Of a DNA stretch of 64,000 nucleotides, positions 51,724 through 60,107 are shown piece after piece. How positions within the stretch are numbered: position 1 is the stretch's first letter; every line of letters starts with the position of its first letter. Origin of the DNA: DASZRZ01 sp963732925 (lineage in GTDB: Bacteria; Acidobacteriota; Terriglobia; Terriglobales; Acidobacteriaceae); assembly GCA_963732925.1 (NCBI GenBank), contig CAVTBJ010000012.1, positions 1-64,000 on the forward strand, written 5' to 3'. A program made the translations under genes and the position numbers. Below the pieces are notes generated by a model. It did not search any database. It was not told the DNA's origin and saw only the letters and a list, made by a program, of their open reading frames with translations.

Positions 51724-52719
51724 ATGCGAGTTCTAGTTACAGGCGGAGCCGGATACGTTGGCAGCCACTGCGCGCGAGTTCTGGCCCGGCACGGGCACGA
51801 GGTTGTGATCTACGACAATCTTTCCACAGGCTATGAATTCCTTGCCAGGGGGTTGCGACTGCTCGTCGGTGATATCGGCGACGAGCTCCAGATCACGAAA
51901 GCCCTCCAAGGCGTGGACGCGGTGATGCATTTCGCAGCGCATTCCATCGTGCCGGAATCCGTCGCCAATCCCCGCAAATATTTCGACAACAATGTGCGTA
52001 AGGGTTTGGTGCTCCTCAATGCCGTTCACGACTGCGGTATCCGGAAGTTCATTTTTTCTTCCACGGCCGCTGTCTACGGCATTCCCGAGCAGGGCCTGAT
52101 TGTCGAGGATTCCCCACGGCAGCCGGTGAATCCCTATGGCCTGTCGAAGCTTTCTTTTGAGCACGCTCTCCAGGCCTACGATCAGGGATACGGTATGCGC
52201 TTCATGAGTCTTCGCTATTTCAATGTCGCCGGAGCCGAGGAGAGCGGCCAGATCGGCGAATTGCACAGCCCGGAAACGCACCTGATTCCCAATGCCCTGG
52301 CCGCGACCGCCGGTCTGAGGCCGGAACTGCAGATTTTCGGAGATGACTATCCCACTCCCGATGGAACCTGCATCCGCGATTACATCCACGTTTCCGACCT
52401 GGCGGAGGCCCACGCCCTGGCGCTGGAATCGCTTGCCGCCGGAGGAGATTCGGCTGCACTGAATCTGGGCACCGGCAAGGGGAGCTCCGTCCGCGAGGTG
52501 GTGGCCGCGGTCGAAGCAGTCACCGGTAAACAGTTACCGCACACGATTGTTGCCCGGCGGCCTGGCGATCCGGCCATGCTGGTCGCCGATCCCAGCCGCG
52601 CGCAAACCCGCCTGGGTTGGAGGGCGTCGCGCTCCCTGCGCGACATGATCGCCAGCAGTTGGAACTTCTTCCAGAAGCAGCAGAATGCCCGGACGCAGCC
52701 GGCTGCTGTCGGCCCCTGA
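51724..52719 (+). CDS. galE: UDP-glucose 4-epimerase
   Basis: 331 residues. Rossmann GGAGYVGSHCARVLARHG (residues 7-24), VVIYDNLSTGYE, HFAAHSIVPESV, FSSTAAVYG, and the catalytic YxxxK in NPYGLSKLSFEHALQ (Tyr138, Lys142). ISQG-type C-terminal region GDDYPTPDGTCIRDYIHVSD and NLGTGKGSSVREVV. Supplies UDP-galactose (or the N-acetyl form) for the polysaccharide. It closes the plus-strand operon. Confidence 0.93.
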   Translation: MRVLVTGGAGYVGSHCARVLARHGHEVVIYDNLSTGYEFLARGLRLLVGDIGDELQITKALQGVDAVMHFAAHSIVPESVANPRKYFDNNVRKGLVLLNAVHDCGIRKFIFSSTAAVYGIPEQGLIVEDSPRQPVNPYGLSKLSFEHALQAYDQGYGMRFMSLRYFNVAGAEESGQIGELHSPETHLIPNALAATAGLRPELQIFGDDYPTPDGTCIRDYIHVSDLAEAHALALESLAAGGDSAALNLGTGKGSSVREVVAAVEAVTGKQLPHTIVARRPGDPAMLVADPSRAQTRLGWRASRSLRDMIASSWNFFQKQQNARTQPAAVGP

Positions 52720-52814
52720 TTTGGGCGAAGATTACGTTGGTGACCGCACAGCGGGTTAGCGGCTGGTCTCGCATTGCCCCTGATTTTGCCCTTCGTTATA
52801 ATGAAGTCCGGCAA

Positions 52815-52889
<75 letters not shown>

Positions 52890-53039
52890 GAACATTGCCT
52901 CCCCCGAGTCGGGCTCCTTGGCAAGCTGGCCTCCTGTGTCAAGGCGAAGCTTCCGAAGCTGCTTCGCCGGCGCACTCAAAGCCTAGGTGCGGTCGGTGGG
53001 TTTGCCATCCGCAGGCGGGCCCTGAATCAAAAGTGGCAA

Positions 53040-53114
53040 GGCGCGGTACCCAAGTGGTAAGGGAGAGGTCTGCAAAACCTTTATACGTGGGTTCGATTCC
53101 CACCCGCGCCTCCA
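53040..53114 (+). tRNA. tRNA-Cys (anticodon GCA)
   Basis: Acceptor stem GGCGCGG (53040-53046) pairs with CCGCGCC (53104-53110). Anticodon loop CTGCAAA in AGGT-CTGCAAA-ACCT gives GCA. The T-arm has GGGTTCGATTCCC. Discriminator T and encoded CCA end at 53114. It lies 150 bases after tRNA-Gly and could share its transcript. Confidence 0.97.
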
Positions 53115-53203
53115 AACTCTCCCAAATAAATCAATGATGTATGCGCGGACGAGAACGAGAAGTCTGACCGTGGCACAGCGTCTGTTCGTGATGCAGGCTC
53201 TTT

Positions 53204-53235
53204 AATGAAGGGCTGGAACAATGAAGGGCTGGAAC
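53204..53235. repeat. Perfect 16-bp tandem duplication
   Basis: AATGAAGGGCTGGAAC is present twice in direct contact (53204-53219 and 53220-53235) in the gap between tRNA-Cys and the next gene. No coding region or RNA is recognised around it. Confidence 0.6.
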
Positions 53236-53303
53236 GCCGCAGGATCGAGCTCTAACCCCACGGCTTTAGTTTCGATATTCACAATGCGGAAGTATGGCGT
53301 AAA

Positions 53304-53612
53304 TCAGGCGGAATGTTGCAGTACCGCTTCCTCGAAAGCAGCATCAGGGGGGCTGAAACCCTTGGCCACTCCTCTCCAGGTCGGGCTTGGTGTTGTCTGA
53401 ATCGACGGCCGTTTTGCCACCGCAACGCACCTCGGAGCACCGCTGTTAACGATGATCTGGTGTGTCATCGAGCACTCACGGCACAACCAGTACGTGTTCT
53501 CAAACTGCGGCAGTGGTGCTGCGGTGTGCCCTCTGTCCACCAGATAGAGCTTACCTTCTGACAGGCGACGAAATCTGCTGTTGCAGTTTGAATTTGCGCA
53601 CTTCGAAACCAC
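53304..53612 (-). CDS. Small zinc-ribbon protein, unknown
   Basis: 102 residues. MVSKCANSNCNSRFRRLSEG has a Cys-x4-Cys pair and NTYWLCRECSMTHQI a Cys-x2-Cys pair 35-40 residues later, so a single zinc site is likely. The opening with KCAN-x2-C-x3-F and GKL is a pattern I associate with small acidobacterial proteins. The C-terminal half is low-complexity. Function unknown. No partner gene on the same strand. Confidence 0.6.
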   Translation of the reverse strand: MVSKCANSNCNSRFRRLSEGKLYLVDRGHTAAPLPQFENTYWLCRECSMTHQIIVNSGAPRCVAVAKRPSIQTTPSPTWRGVAKGFSPPDAAFEEAVLQHSA

Positions 53613-53756
53613 CGCATGCGTCTCCCTGCGCGTGGATTTAGGCTAAAGAGGTGTACCGGGTTTTTGTATTCGATCGGTTGCCGGACGGGTCGAAAACCTT
53701 TCCATCCCTCCCACTGCCCTGCGGAAATCATCTTGTTCTGAACTCACGCGTTTCGC

Positions 53757-53772
53757 TGTGACGGAGGTCACA
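53757..53772. promoter_or_regulatory. CRP/FNR-type palindrome, site 1, upstream of the RND operon
   Basis: TGTGACGGAGGTCACA is a perfect palindrome matching the CRP consensus TGTGA-N6-TCACA. It lies 339 bases before the tolC-like start. It is in a 498-base non-coding stretch (53613-54110) together with a second site. Confidence 0.55.
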
Positions 53773-53894
53773 TTGGACGCCGATTTTTTGTTGATCTAGA
53801 CATGGCATTCTCTTTTCAGCGTGCAAGGTCTTCAGCCCGAATTCCCTTCCAGCGGGAAAGCTTGTTTGCTCTGGGACCCGCGCTCACAGCCCCT

Positions 53895-53910
53895 TGTGAC
53901 GCCAGTCACG
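53895..53910. promoter_or_regulatory. CRP/FNR-type palindrome, site 2, upstream of the RND operon
   Basis: TGTGACGCCAGTCACG matches TGTGA-N6-TCACA with one mismatch at the last base. Centre-to-centre distance from site 1 is 138 bp. It lies 201 bases before the tolC-like start. Both half-sites have the same orientation of the CRP core. Confidence 0.5.
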
Positions 53911-54110
53911 GCCCCTTCCATAGCGGATTCTTAGCCTTGATGCTGGGAGGGTACCTCGATCCCCCATGGGTCATGCCGGAATTCTCACCTCAAAACGAAA
54001 GAGATACACCGTCACACTCACAAAGAGGTCGTCGGCGGCAGTTCCGCTCTGGAAGCTCTCGTCACGTTGGTTGGGTAACCTCTGTGTGCTGGAATAAGGT
54101 AAATTCTTCC

Positions 54111-55499
54111 ATGCGCATTCATGCTTCCCTCCGTGCCACGTTGCTGCTGCCGGTCATCCTGGCTGGTCTGATCCTCGCTACCCCCGTTCTCGCGCAAACA
54201 CCGATTACGCTGTCCGACGCAATTGCCATGGCGCTAGAGAAGAACCCGGCACATCGACAGGCGCTTGCGCAACGCATGGCCGCGCAGGCGTCCATCCGGG
54301 AGAATCGCGCGTCCTTGCTGCCGCGGGTTGATTTCAGCGAGCTTGGAACCCGCAGCAACGATCCGGTGTTCGTCTTTGGCACGCGTCTTCGGCAGCAGCG
54401 CTTCAGCAGCGCCGATTTCGCTCTGGACCGGCTGAACCGTCCTACGCCCATCGGGGATTTCAGCTCCCGCTTCAGCGGCCAGTGGACGATTTTCGATTCC
54501 TTCCAGAACGTGCGGCAGGTTCATCTGGCCAGCCTTGCCGAGGAAGAAGCCGGGCACGCGCTCGACCGCGCCGACCAGGAGCTGGTGTTCCGCGTCACCC
54601 AGGCCTATTACGCGGTTCTGCTGGCAGCCAAGAATGTGGATGTCGCCGAAGCATCCTTGAAGACGGCTCAGTCGGTAGAGGATCGCAGCCGTACCCGCGT
54701 GGAGAGCGGGATAGCGGTGAATTCCGATCTGTTGAGCGCCCAAACTTCAACCGCCGAGCGCAAGCAGGACCTGGTTGGCGCGCGCAATGATCTTGCCGTC
54801 TCCGAAATGGCATTAGCGTTGGCAGTGGGGGTGTCTCCGGACGAGCAGCTCAAGCCTGTCGATACACTGGCCCAGAATATGCCGGCCGTGCCGCCAATTG
54901 CGGACCTGGAACAGCGCGCACTGGCCAACCGGCCTGAGTTGAAGCGAATGCAGACGGAGGTCAGCGCCCAAGAGACGAGAATTGCCATGGCAAAATCCGC
55001 GTTCGGACCCAAGATAAATGCTTTCGGCTCCTGGCAGACGGATAGTCCCTCCATCGGCTGGAACGGTGGTAATAACTGGACGGCCGGAGTGGAAGTCCAG
55101 ATGGATCTGTTCGACGGAGGGGCCCGGCGCGCCCGCCTTGCACGCGCTCAAGCGATGGCGGATGAGGCGGGAGCCGCCAGGGACAGCCTGCGCGACGCTA
55201 TCCGTCTGGAGGTTCGCCGCGCCTACTACGATCTGGATACCGCCCGCCAGCAGGTGGAAATCACCCGGGCAGCGATTGCTCAGGCCCAAGAGAGCCTGCG
55301 CATCAACCAAAATCGCTACGACAGCGGCTTGAGCACTGTGACAGAATTGCTTCGCGCGGAAGAGGCATCTGACCGTGCGCAGAACGACTACTGGAACGCA
55401 GTCTACCGGGTGCAGACGAGCAGCGCGCGCTTGGCGCTTGCAACCGGGACCTCGACCGCGAAGTCCGGGCTGAGAAACCGTGGAGTGGTGAACCCATGA
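54111..55499 (+). CDS. TolC-family outer-membrane efflux protein
   Basis: 462 residues. Start at ATG 54111 (MRIHASLRATLLL), which gives a signal peptide (LLPVILAGLILATPVLAQ); the longer upstream frame lacks one and contains the palindromes. Two repeats of the TolC/OEP helical fold are visible: ITLSDAIAMALEKNPAHRQA and, in the second half, LEQRALANRPELKRMQTEV. The ending FDGGARRARLARAQAMADEA and RYDSGLSTVTELLRAEE is typical. Forms the outer-membrane channel of the pump encoded by the next two genes. Stop overlaps the next start (ATGA). Confidence 0.88.
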   Translation: MRIHASLRATLLLPVILAGLILATPVLAQTPITLSDAIAMALEKNPAHRQALAQRMAAQASIRENRASLLPRVDFSELGTRSNDPVFVFGTRLRQQRFSSADFALDRLNRPTPIGDFSSRFSGQWTIFDSFQNVRQVHLASLAEEEAGHALDRADQELVFRVTQAYYAVLLAAKNVDVAEASLKTAQSVEDRSRTRVESGIAVNSDLLSAQTSTAERKQDLVGARNDLAVSEMALALAVGVSPDEQLKPVDTLAQNMPAVPPIADLEQRALANRPELKRMQTEVSAQETRIAMAKSAFGPKINAFGSWQTDSPSIGWNGGNNWTAGVEVQMDLFDGGARRARLARAQAMADEAGAARDSLRDAIRLEVRRAYYDLDTARQQVEITRAAIAQAQESLRINQNRYDSGLSTVTELLRAEEASDRAQNDYWNAVYRVQTSSARLALATGTSTAKSGLRNRGVVNP

Positions 55500-56620
55500 G
55501 GTCGAGAAAGATTGAGCTGGGCTTTTGCGCGGTGCTGTTGCTTCTGGCCGGCGCAGTTGGCTGTTCCGGAGGCGAAGGTTCCGCTGCGCCGCCATCCCCG
55601 GAGGTCGTTCGAGATGTTTCCCTGCTGGTGGCCCAACCTAGCGAGGTGCCCGAATACACGCGAGCTCCGGGCACGGTGCGCGCCTTGGAAAGCAGCCAGC
55701 TTGCCAGCCAGACGATGGGCACCATCCTCAGCATCAATGTGCACGAAGGCAGCCGCGTGGCACGGGGCGATGTGCTCGTCGTTCTTGACGGCGCGCAAGC
55801 CCGGGCCGGAGTTGATCGCGCCACTGCCATGGTCAACGCTGCCGCGAAAGAAGTTGCGGCTGCGCAATCCGACCTGCAACTGGCACAGACCACGTTGCAG
55901 CGTTATCAGACTCTGATCGAGAAGAAATCTGTCAGCCCGCAGGAGTTTGAAGAAGTCAAAACTCGTTTCACATCGGCGGAGGCGCGCCGCGACGCAGCTC
56001 GCGCTTCGCAGTCCGCCGCCGAGGCAGCGCTGGCGGAAGCGCGCCTGGCTCTCGGGTACACGCAAATCCGGGCGCCATTCCCAGGCCTGGTGACGGCAAG
56101 GCTTGCCGATCCTGGCACGCTGGCAACACCGGGGATGCCCTTGCTGACCCTGGAGAATCCGTCACGGTTTCGCCTCGAGGTGTATGTCAACGAGTCCGAC
56201 ATAGCGGCTGTGCGCCTGGGAAGCGCATGCAGCGTAGTGATCGACGCTTTGGGGTCGAAGCCCATTCCGGGCAAAGTGTCCGAGCTGGTCCCTGCTGCCG
56301 ACCCCGCTACCCGCACTGTGCTGGTAAAGATTGATTTGCCTTCGCGGGCCGGCTTGCAATCCGGCATGTATGGAAGAGCAGAATTTCCCCGGGGCCAGCG
56401 GGAAACCATTATTGTCCCCAAATCCGCGCTGGTGCGGCGGGGTCAGTTGCAGGGAGTCTATGTGGTGGGGGCAGACCAGATGGCCAATTTACGATTCGTC
56501 ACCTTGGGTGAGCCTTCCGGCGCAGGGTTCGAAGTTCTGACTGGACTGGATGCCGGTGAGCGTCTGGTGGCGAATGCGGGAGGGCGGGATCTGGCCGGCC
56601 GCAGAATCGAGGTGCGGTAA
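55496..56620 (+). CDS. RND efflux periplasmic adaptor (membrane fusion protein)
   Basis: 374 residues, lipoprotein (LLLLAGAVGCSGG). Lipoyl/barrel-sandwich halves TRAPGTVRALESSQLASQTM and GYTQIRAPFPGLVTARLADP flank a coiled coil (about 105-175). The beta-barrel FRLEVYVNESDIAAVRLG and membrane-proximal region VPKSALVRRGQLQGVYVV follow. Links the inner-membrane pump to TolC. Its last codon overlaps the pump start (TAATG). Confidence 0.9.
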   Translation: MRSRKIELGFCAVLLLLAGAVGCSGGEGSAAPPSPEVVRDVSLLVAQPSEVPEYTRAPGTVRALESSQLASQTMGTILSINVHEGSRVARGDVLVVLDGAQARAGVDRATAMVNAAAKEVAAAQSDLQLAQTTLQRYQTLIEKKSVSPQEFEEVKTRFTSAEARRDAARASQSAAEAALAEARLALGYTQIRAPFPGLVTARLADPGTLATPGMPLLTLENPSRFRLEVYVNESDIAAVRLGSACSVVIDALGSKPIPGKVSELVPAADPATRTVLVKIDLPSRAGLQSGMYGRAEFPRGQRETIIVPKSALVRRGQLQGVYVVGADQMANLRFVTLGEPSGAGFEVLTGLDAGERLVANAGGRDLAGRRIEVR

Positions 56621-59600
56621 TGGCCGTTCTGGAGCATCTGGGGCTTGCGGGCCGGACGGCAGCGGCGTTCATCCAGTCGAAGCTCACTCCCTTGTTCATT
56701 ACCGCGGCCCTGCTTTTGGGTGGGTTCAGCATCTGGCAGACTCCGCGAGAGGAAGAACCCCAGATCGTTGTTCCCATGCTGGACGTAATGGTGCAGATGC
56801 CCGGGGCCTCCGCCTCGGAAGTCGAGCAGCGTGCCACCATCCCCATGGAGCGGCTGGTCCGTGAGATTCCTGGTGTCGAGTACGTCTATTCCATCTCCCA
56901 TCCCGAGCAAAGCCTGTTGATTGTGCGGTTTTATGTGGGGACAAACGAAGAACAGGCCATTGTCCAGACCTATAACAAGCTCTACGCCAACCTCGACAAG
57001 ATTCCGCCGGGCGTTTCCCCGCCGATCATAAAAGCGCGTTCCATCAACGACGTTCCCATTCTTGCGCTCACCCTGTGGGGCAAGGGTTATGACAGTTATC
57101 AACTGCGGCAAATCGCGGCGGAACTCCAGCAAGCCCTGAAGCAGGTCGACGACGTCTCCGAGACGCAGATCATTGGTGGCGAGCCACGCCAGTTGCGAGT
57201 GGTGCTGGACACCGGCCGTCTCGCCGCCTATGAACTCACCCCCGCGGCTGTTGTGGACCGGCTCTCCCAAGCCAATCGCCGCGTCGGCGCAGGTAGTTTT
57301 GGCCGCGGAAATCAGGAGTTTCAGGTGGAGGCAGGCCGTTTTCTGACAAATTCTGACGACCTGCGGCGGGTGGTTGTGGCGGTGCACGCAGGCCGTCCTG
57401 TGTTCCTCAGCGATATCGCGACGGTTACCGATGGCCCTGCGGAAGCTGACAATTACGTCCTTTTCGCCAACGGTGCGGGAACGGGAAAGGGGCCACGCGG
57501 CGAATTTCCTGCTGTGACAATTACCTTGGCCAAGCGCAAAGGAACCAATGCCACGCTGATCTCAGAAGCTGTGGAGCGGAAGGTCGCCTCGCTCCACGGC
57601 TACCTGCTGCCGCCGGGCCTGAATGTTACCTTCACCCGCAACTACGGCGAGACGGCGCGCGATAAGTCGAACGAACTGCTGAAGCACTTGCTGCTGGCCA
57701 CGCTCTCGGTCGCGCTGCTGATTGCGCTGGCACTCGGGTGGCGTGAATCCGGAGTCGTGCTGCTGGCGGTCCCGGTCACCTTGGCGCTCACCTTGGCCGT
57801 CTTCTATCTCTATGGATACACGCTGAACCGGGTCACCCTCTTTGCCTTGATTTTCAGCATCGGCATCCTGGTGGATGACGCAATTGTGGTCACCGAAAAT
57901 ATCGTGCGTCACCTGCGTTTGCCGGAGAACCGTGGACGCAATCTTGCGCGCGTGGCCGTGGAGGCAGTGGACGAAGTCGGCAATCCTACCATCCTGGCGA
58001 CCTTTGCGGTGATCGGGGCAATTCTGCCCATGGCCTTTGTGCGCGGCCTGATGGGACCCTACATGCGGCCCATTCCGGTAGGCGCGTCGGCGGCGATGTT
58101 GTTCTCCCTGGTCGTAGCGTTCGTGGTTTCGCCCTGGGCGGCATTGCGCCTGCTGCGCCACTACGCGGATACCTCTCGGTCCGCCCACCATGACGAAGGC
58201 GAAGGCTGGACCACGCGCCTGTATCGCCGAATCATGAATCCTCTCATCCATGCCGCACGCTGGCGCTGGGCCTTTCTCGCCCTGGTTGTGTTGTTGTTTG
58301 CCGCCGCGGTCTCCCTGGTTGCCTTCAAGCTGGTTCGCGTGAAGATGCTGCCGTTCGACAACAAAAGCGAGTTCCAGGTGGTCATCGATATGCCAAACGG
58401 CACAACCTTGGAACAGACCGCGCGCGTCGGGCAGGAGATGGGCCAATATCTCGCGAAGCAACCGGAGGTGACAAACTATCAGCTTTACGCCGGTACTTCA
58501 GGTCCCTACAACTTCAACGGCCTGGTACGGCACTACTTCCTGCGCCAAGGTCCGAATGTGGCGGACATTCAGGTCAATCTGCTTGACCGCCATGAGCGCG
58601 GCGCCCAGAGTCACGACATCGCCAAGCGCCTGCGGCCGGCTCTGGTGGAAATTGGCCGCCGTTATGGAGCGCGCATCAAGGTGGCCGAAGTTCCGCCAGG
58701 TCCCCCCGTGCTCGAGACTCTGGTCGCGGAAGTTTATGGTCCCAGCTACGATCAGCAGATCGCGCTGGCGCGCCAGATCAAGGATGTCTTCTCCTCCACA
58801 GCCGGGGTGGTGGATGTGGACTGGTATGTGGAAGACCCGCAGACCAAGTATGACGTTTCGGTGGATGTGGAAAAGGCCGCGCTGCACGGCATCTCCGCTG
58901 GGGACGTTTCACGGAACCTGGAAATTGCTCTCAATGGCGCCACCGCCGGCCTGCTGCATTCGCCAGATGCGCGTGAGGACGTACCCATCCGGGTGCAGTT
59001 GGCTCGGCCAGACCGCTCGGGCATGAATGCGCTGACCGCGTTGCGTCTTCCCACGGCCGGCGGGGAGCAGGTTGCGCTGTCGGAAGTCACGCGCACCCGC
59101 CAGACTACGATTGACATCAGCCGCTATCGCAAGAACTCGCTGCCTGTGGTCTACGTAACGGGAGACGTCGCCGGCCAGGAAGAGAGTCCCGTATACGCCA
59201 TCATGGCGATGAGCAAAAAGATCGACCAGCTCAAAGGGCCCGGCGGATATGCGATAACGCAATGGAGCGCCAGGCTGCCTGTCGATACCACGCACCTCTC
59301 GATGAAGTGGGATGGAGAATGGCACATCACCTATGAAGTTTTCCGCGACCTGGGTCTTGCCTTCGCGGCTGTGCTGGTATTGATTTACGTGCTGGTTGTC
59401 GGTTGGTTCCGCTCGTTTCTGACGCCGCTGGTCATTATGGCTCCCATCCCGCTGACCCTGATCGGAATTCTCCCCGCGCACGCCCTGATGGGCGCATTTT
59501 TCACCGCCACTTCCATGATCGGGTTTATCGCTGGCGCCGGAATCATCGTCCGAAATTCCATCATCCTGGTGGACTTCATCGAGTTGCGCCGCCGGCACGG

Positions 59601-59874
59601 AATGGCCTTGGAAGAGGCCGTGATCGATGCCGGCGCGGTGCGCTTTCGCCCTATGCTGCTGACCGCGGCGGCCGTTGTGGTAGGCGCCAGCGTGATTCTG
59701 TTCGACCCAATCTTTCAGGGATTGGCAATTTCTTTGATGGCTGGCGAGGTAGCGTCTACACTGCTGTCGCGGCTGGCCGTGCCTGTTCTCTATTATGCAG
59801 TGGAAAGACGGAAGCTTCCGGACTCGCCGGTTCCCGGCTACGCCCCGGAAGTTCCAAGTGAGGTGCAGTTATGA
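56620..59874 (+). CDS. RND efflux transporter permease (AcrB/HAE superfamily)
   Basis: 1084 residues, twelve membrane helices. N-terminal FITAALLLGGFSIWQTPREE and VPMLDVMVQMPGASASEVEQ. The proton-relay Asp pair is in ILVDDAIVVTENIV (helix 4, about residues 420-435). Two large periplasmic loops are at about 40-345 and 575-880. The second helix set includes LVLIYVLVVGWFRSFLTPLV and IAGAGIIVRNSIILVDFIEL. Proton-driven export; the substrate (drug, lipid or metal) cannot be deduced. The metal-pump hallmark residues of CusA/CzcA are not evident. Confidence 0.92.
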   Translation: MAVLEHLGLAGRTAAAFIQSKLTPLFITAALLLGGFSIWQTPREEEPQIVVPMLDVMVQMPGASASEVEQRATIPMERLVREIPGVEYVYSISHPEQSLLIVRFYVGTNEEQAIVQTYNKLYANLDKIPPGVSPPIIKARSINDVPILALTLWGKGYDSYQLRQIAAELQQALKQVDDVSETQIIGGEPRQLRVVLDTGRLAAYELTPAAVVDRLSQANRRVGAGSFGRGNQEFQVEAGRFLTNSDDLRRVVVAVHAGRPVFLSDIATVTDGPAEADNYVLFANGAGTGKGPRGEFPAVTITLAKRKGTNATLISEAVERKVASLHGYLLPPGLNVTFTRNYGETARDKSNELLKHLLLATLSVALLIALALGWRESGVVLLAVPVTLALTLAVFYLYGYTLNRVTLFALIFSIGILVDDAIVVTENIVRHLRLPENRGRNLARVAVEAVDEVGNPTILATFAVIGAILPMAFVRGLMGPYMRPIPVGASAAMLFSLVVAFVVSPWAALRLLRHYADTSRSAHHDEGEGWTTRLYRRIMNPLIHAARWRWAFLALVVLLFAAAVSLVAFKLVRVKMLPFDNKSEFQVVIDMPNGTTLEQTARVGQEMGQYLAKQPEVTNYQLYAGTSGPYNFNGLVRHYFLRQGPNVADIQVNLLDRHERGAQSHDIAKRLRPALVEIGRRYGARIKVAEVPPGPPVLETLVAEVYGPSYDQQIALARQIKDVFSSTAGVVDVDWYVEDPQTKYDVSVDVEKAALHGISAGDVSRNLEIALNGATAGLLHSPDAREDVPIRVQLARPDRSGMNALTALRLPTAGGEQVALSEVTRTRQTTIDISRYRKNSLPVVYVTGDVAGQEESPVYAIMAMSKKIDQLKGPGGYAITQWSARLPVDTTHLSMKWDGEWHITYEVFRDLGLAFAAVLVLIYVLVVGWFRSFLTPLVIMAPIPLTLIGILPAHALMGAFFTATSMIGFIAGAGIIVRNSIILVDFIELRRRHGMALEEAVIDAGAVRFRPMLLTAAAVVVGASVILFDPIFQGLAISLMAGEVASTLLSRLAVPVLYYAVERRKLPDSPVPGYAPEVPSEVQL

Positions 59875-60107
59875 CCCTAGAACGCGCATTACGTCTGATT
59901 GCGGGCAGCTTTGTGCTGGCATCTCTGGCGCTTGGCTATTGGGTAAGCCCGTGGTGGTTCCTGTTCACGGCTTTCGTGGGCTTGAACCTGTTCCAGTCCG
60001 GAATCACGAACTGGTGTCCCATGATGGCCTTCCTGCGCAAAGCAGGTGTAAGGGAATGTAGCGTCGCTTTGCAGCCAAAAACAGGGACGATGACCGCTGG
60101 CCGCTAG
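59871..60107 (+). CDS. DUF2892 (YgaP-type) small membrane protein
   Basis: 78 residues. Two hydrophobic segments: LIAGSFVLASLALGYWV and WWFLFTAFVGLNLFQSGITN, followed by the family motif NWCPMMAFLRKAG with a conserved Cys. Its start overlaps the pump stop by 4 bases (ATGA), so it is a fourth member of the efflux operon. YgaP in E. coli couples this domain to a rhodanese; here the domain stands alone. Its stop TAG shares the CTAG with the stop of the convergent next gene. Confidence 0.85.
   Translation: MTLERALRLIAGSFVLASLALGYWVSPWWFLFTAFVGLNLFQSGITNWCPMMAFLRKAGVRECSVALQPKTGTMTAGR

Noticed and set aside
53802..54110. N-terminal extension of the TolC-like protein
   Set aside because: No signal peptide and it contains one of the CRP-type palindromes; ATG 54111 gives a proper signal peptide.
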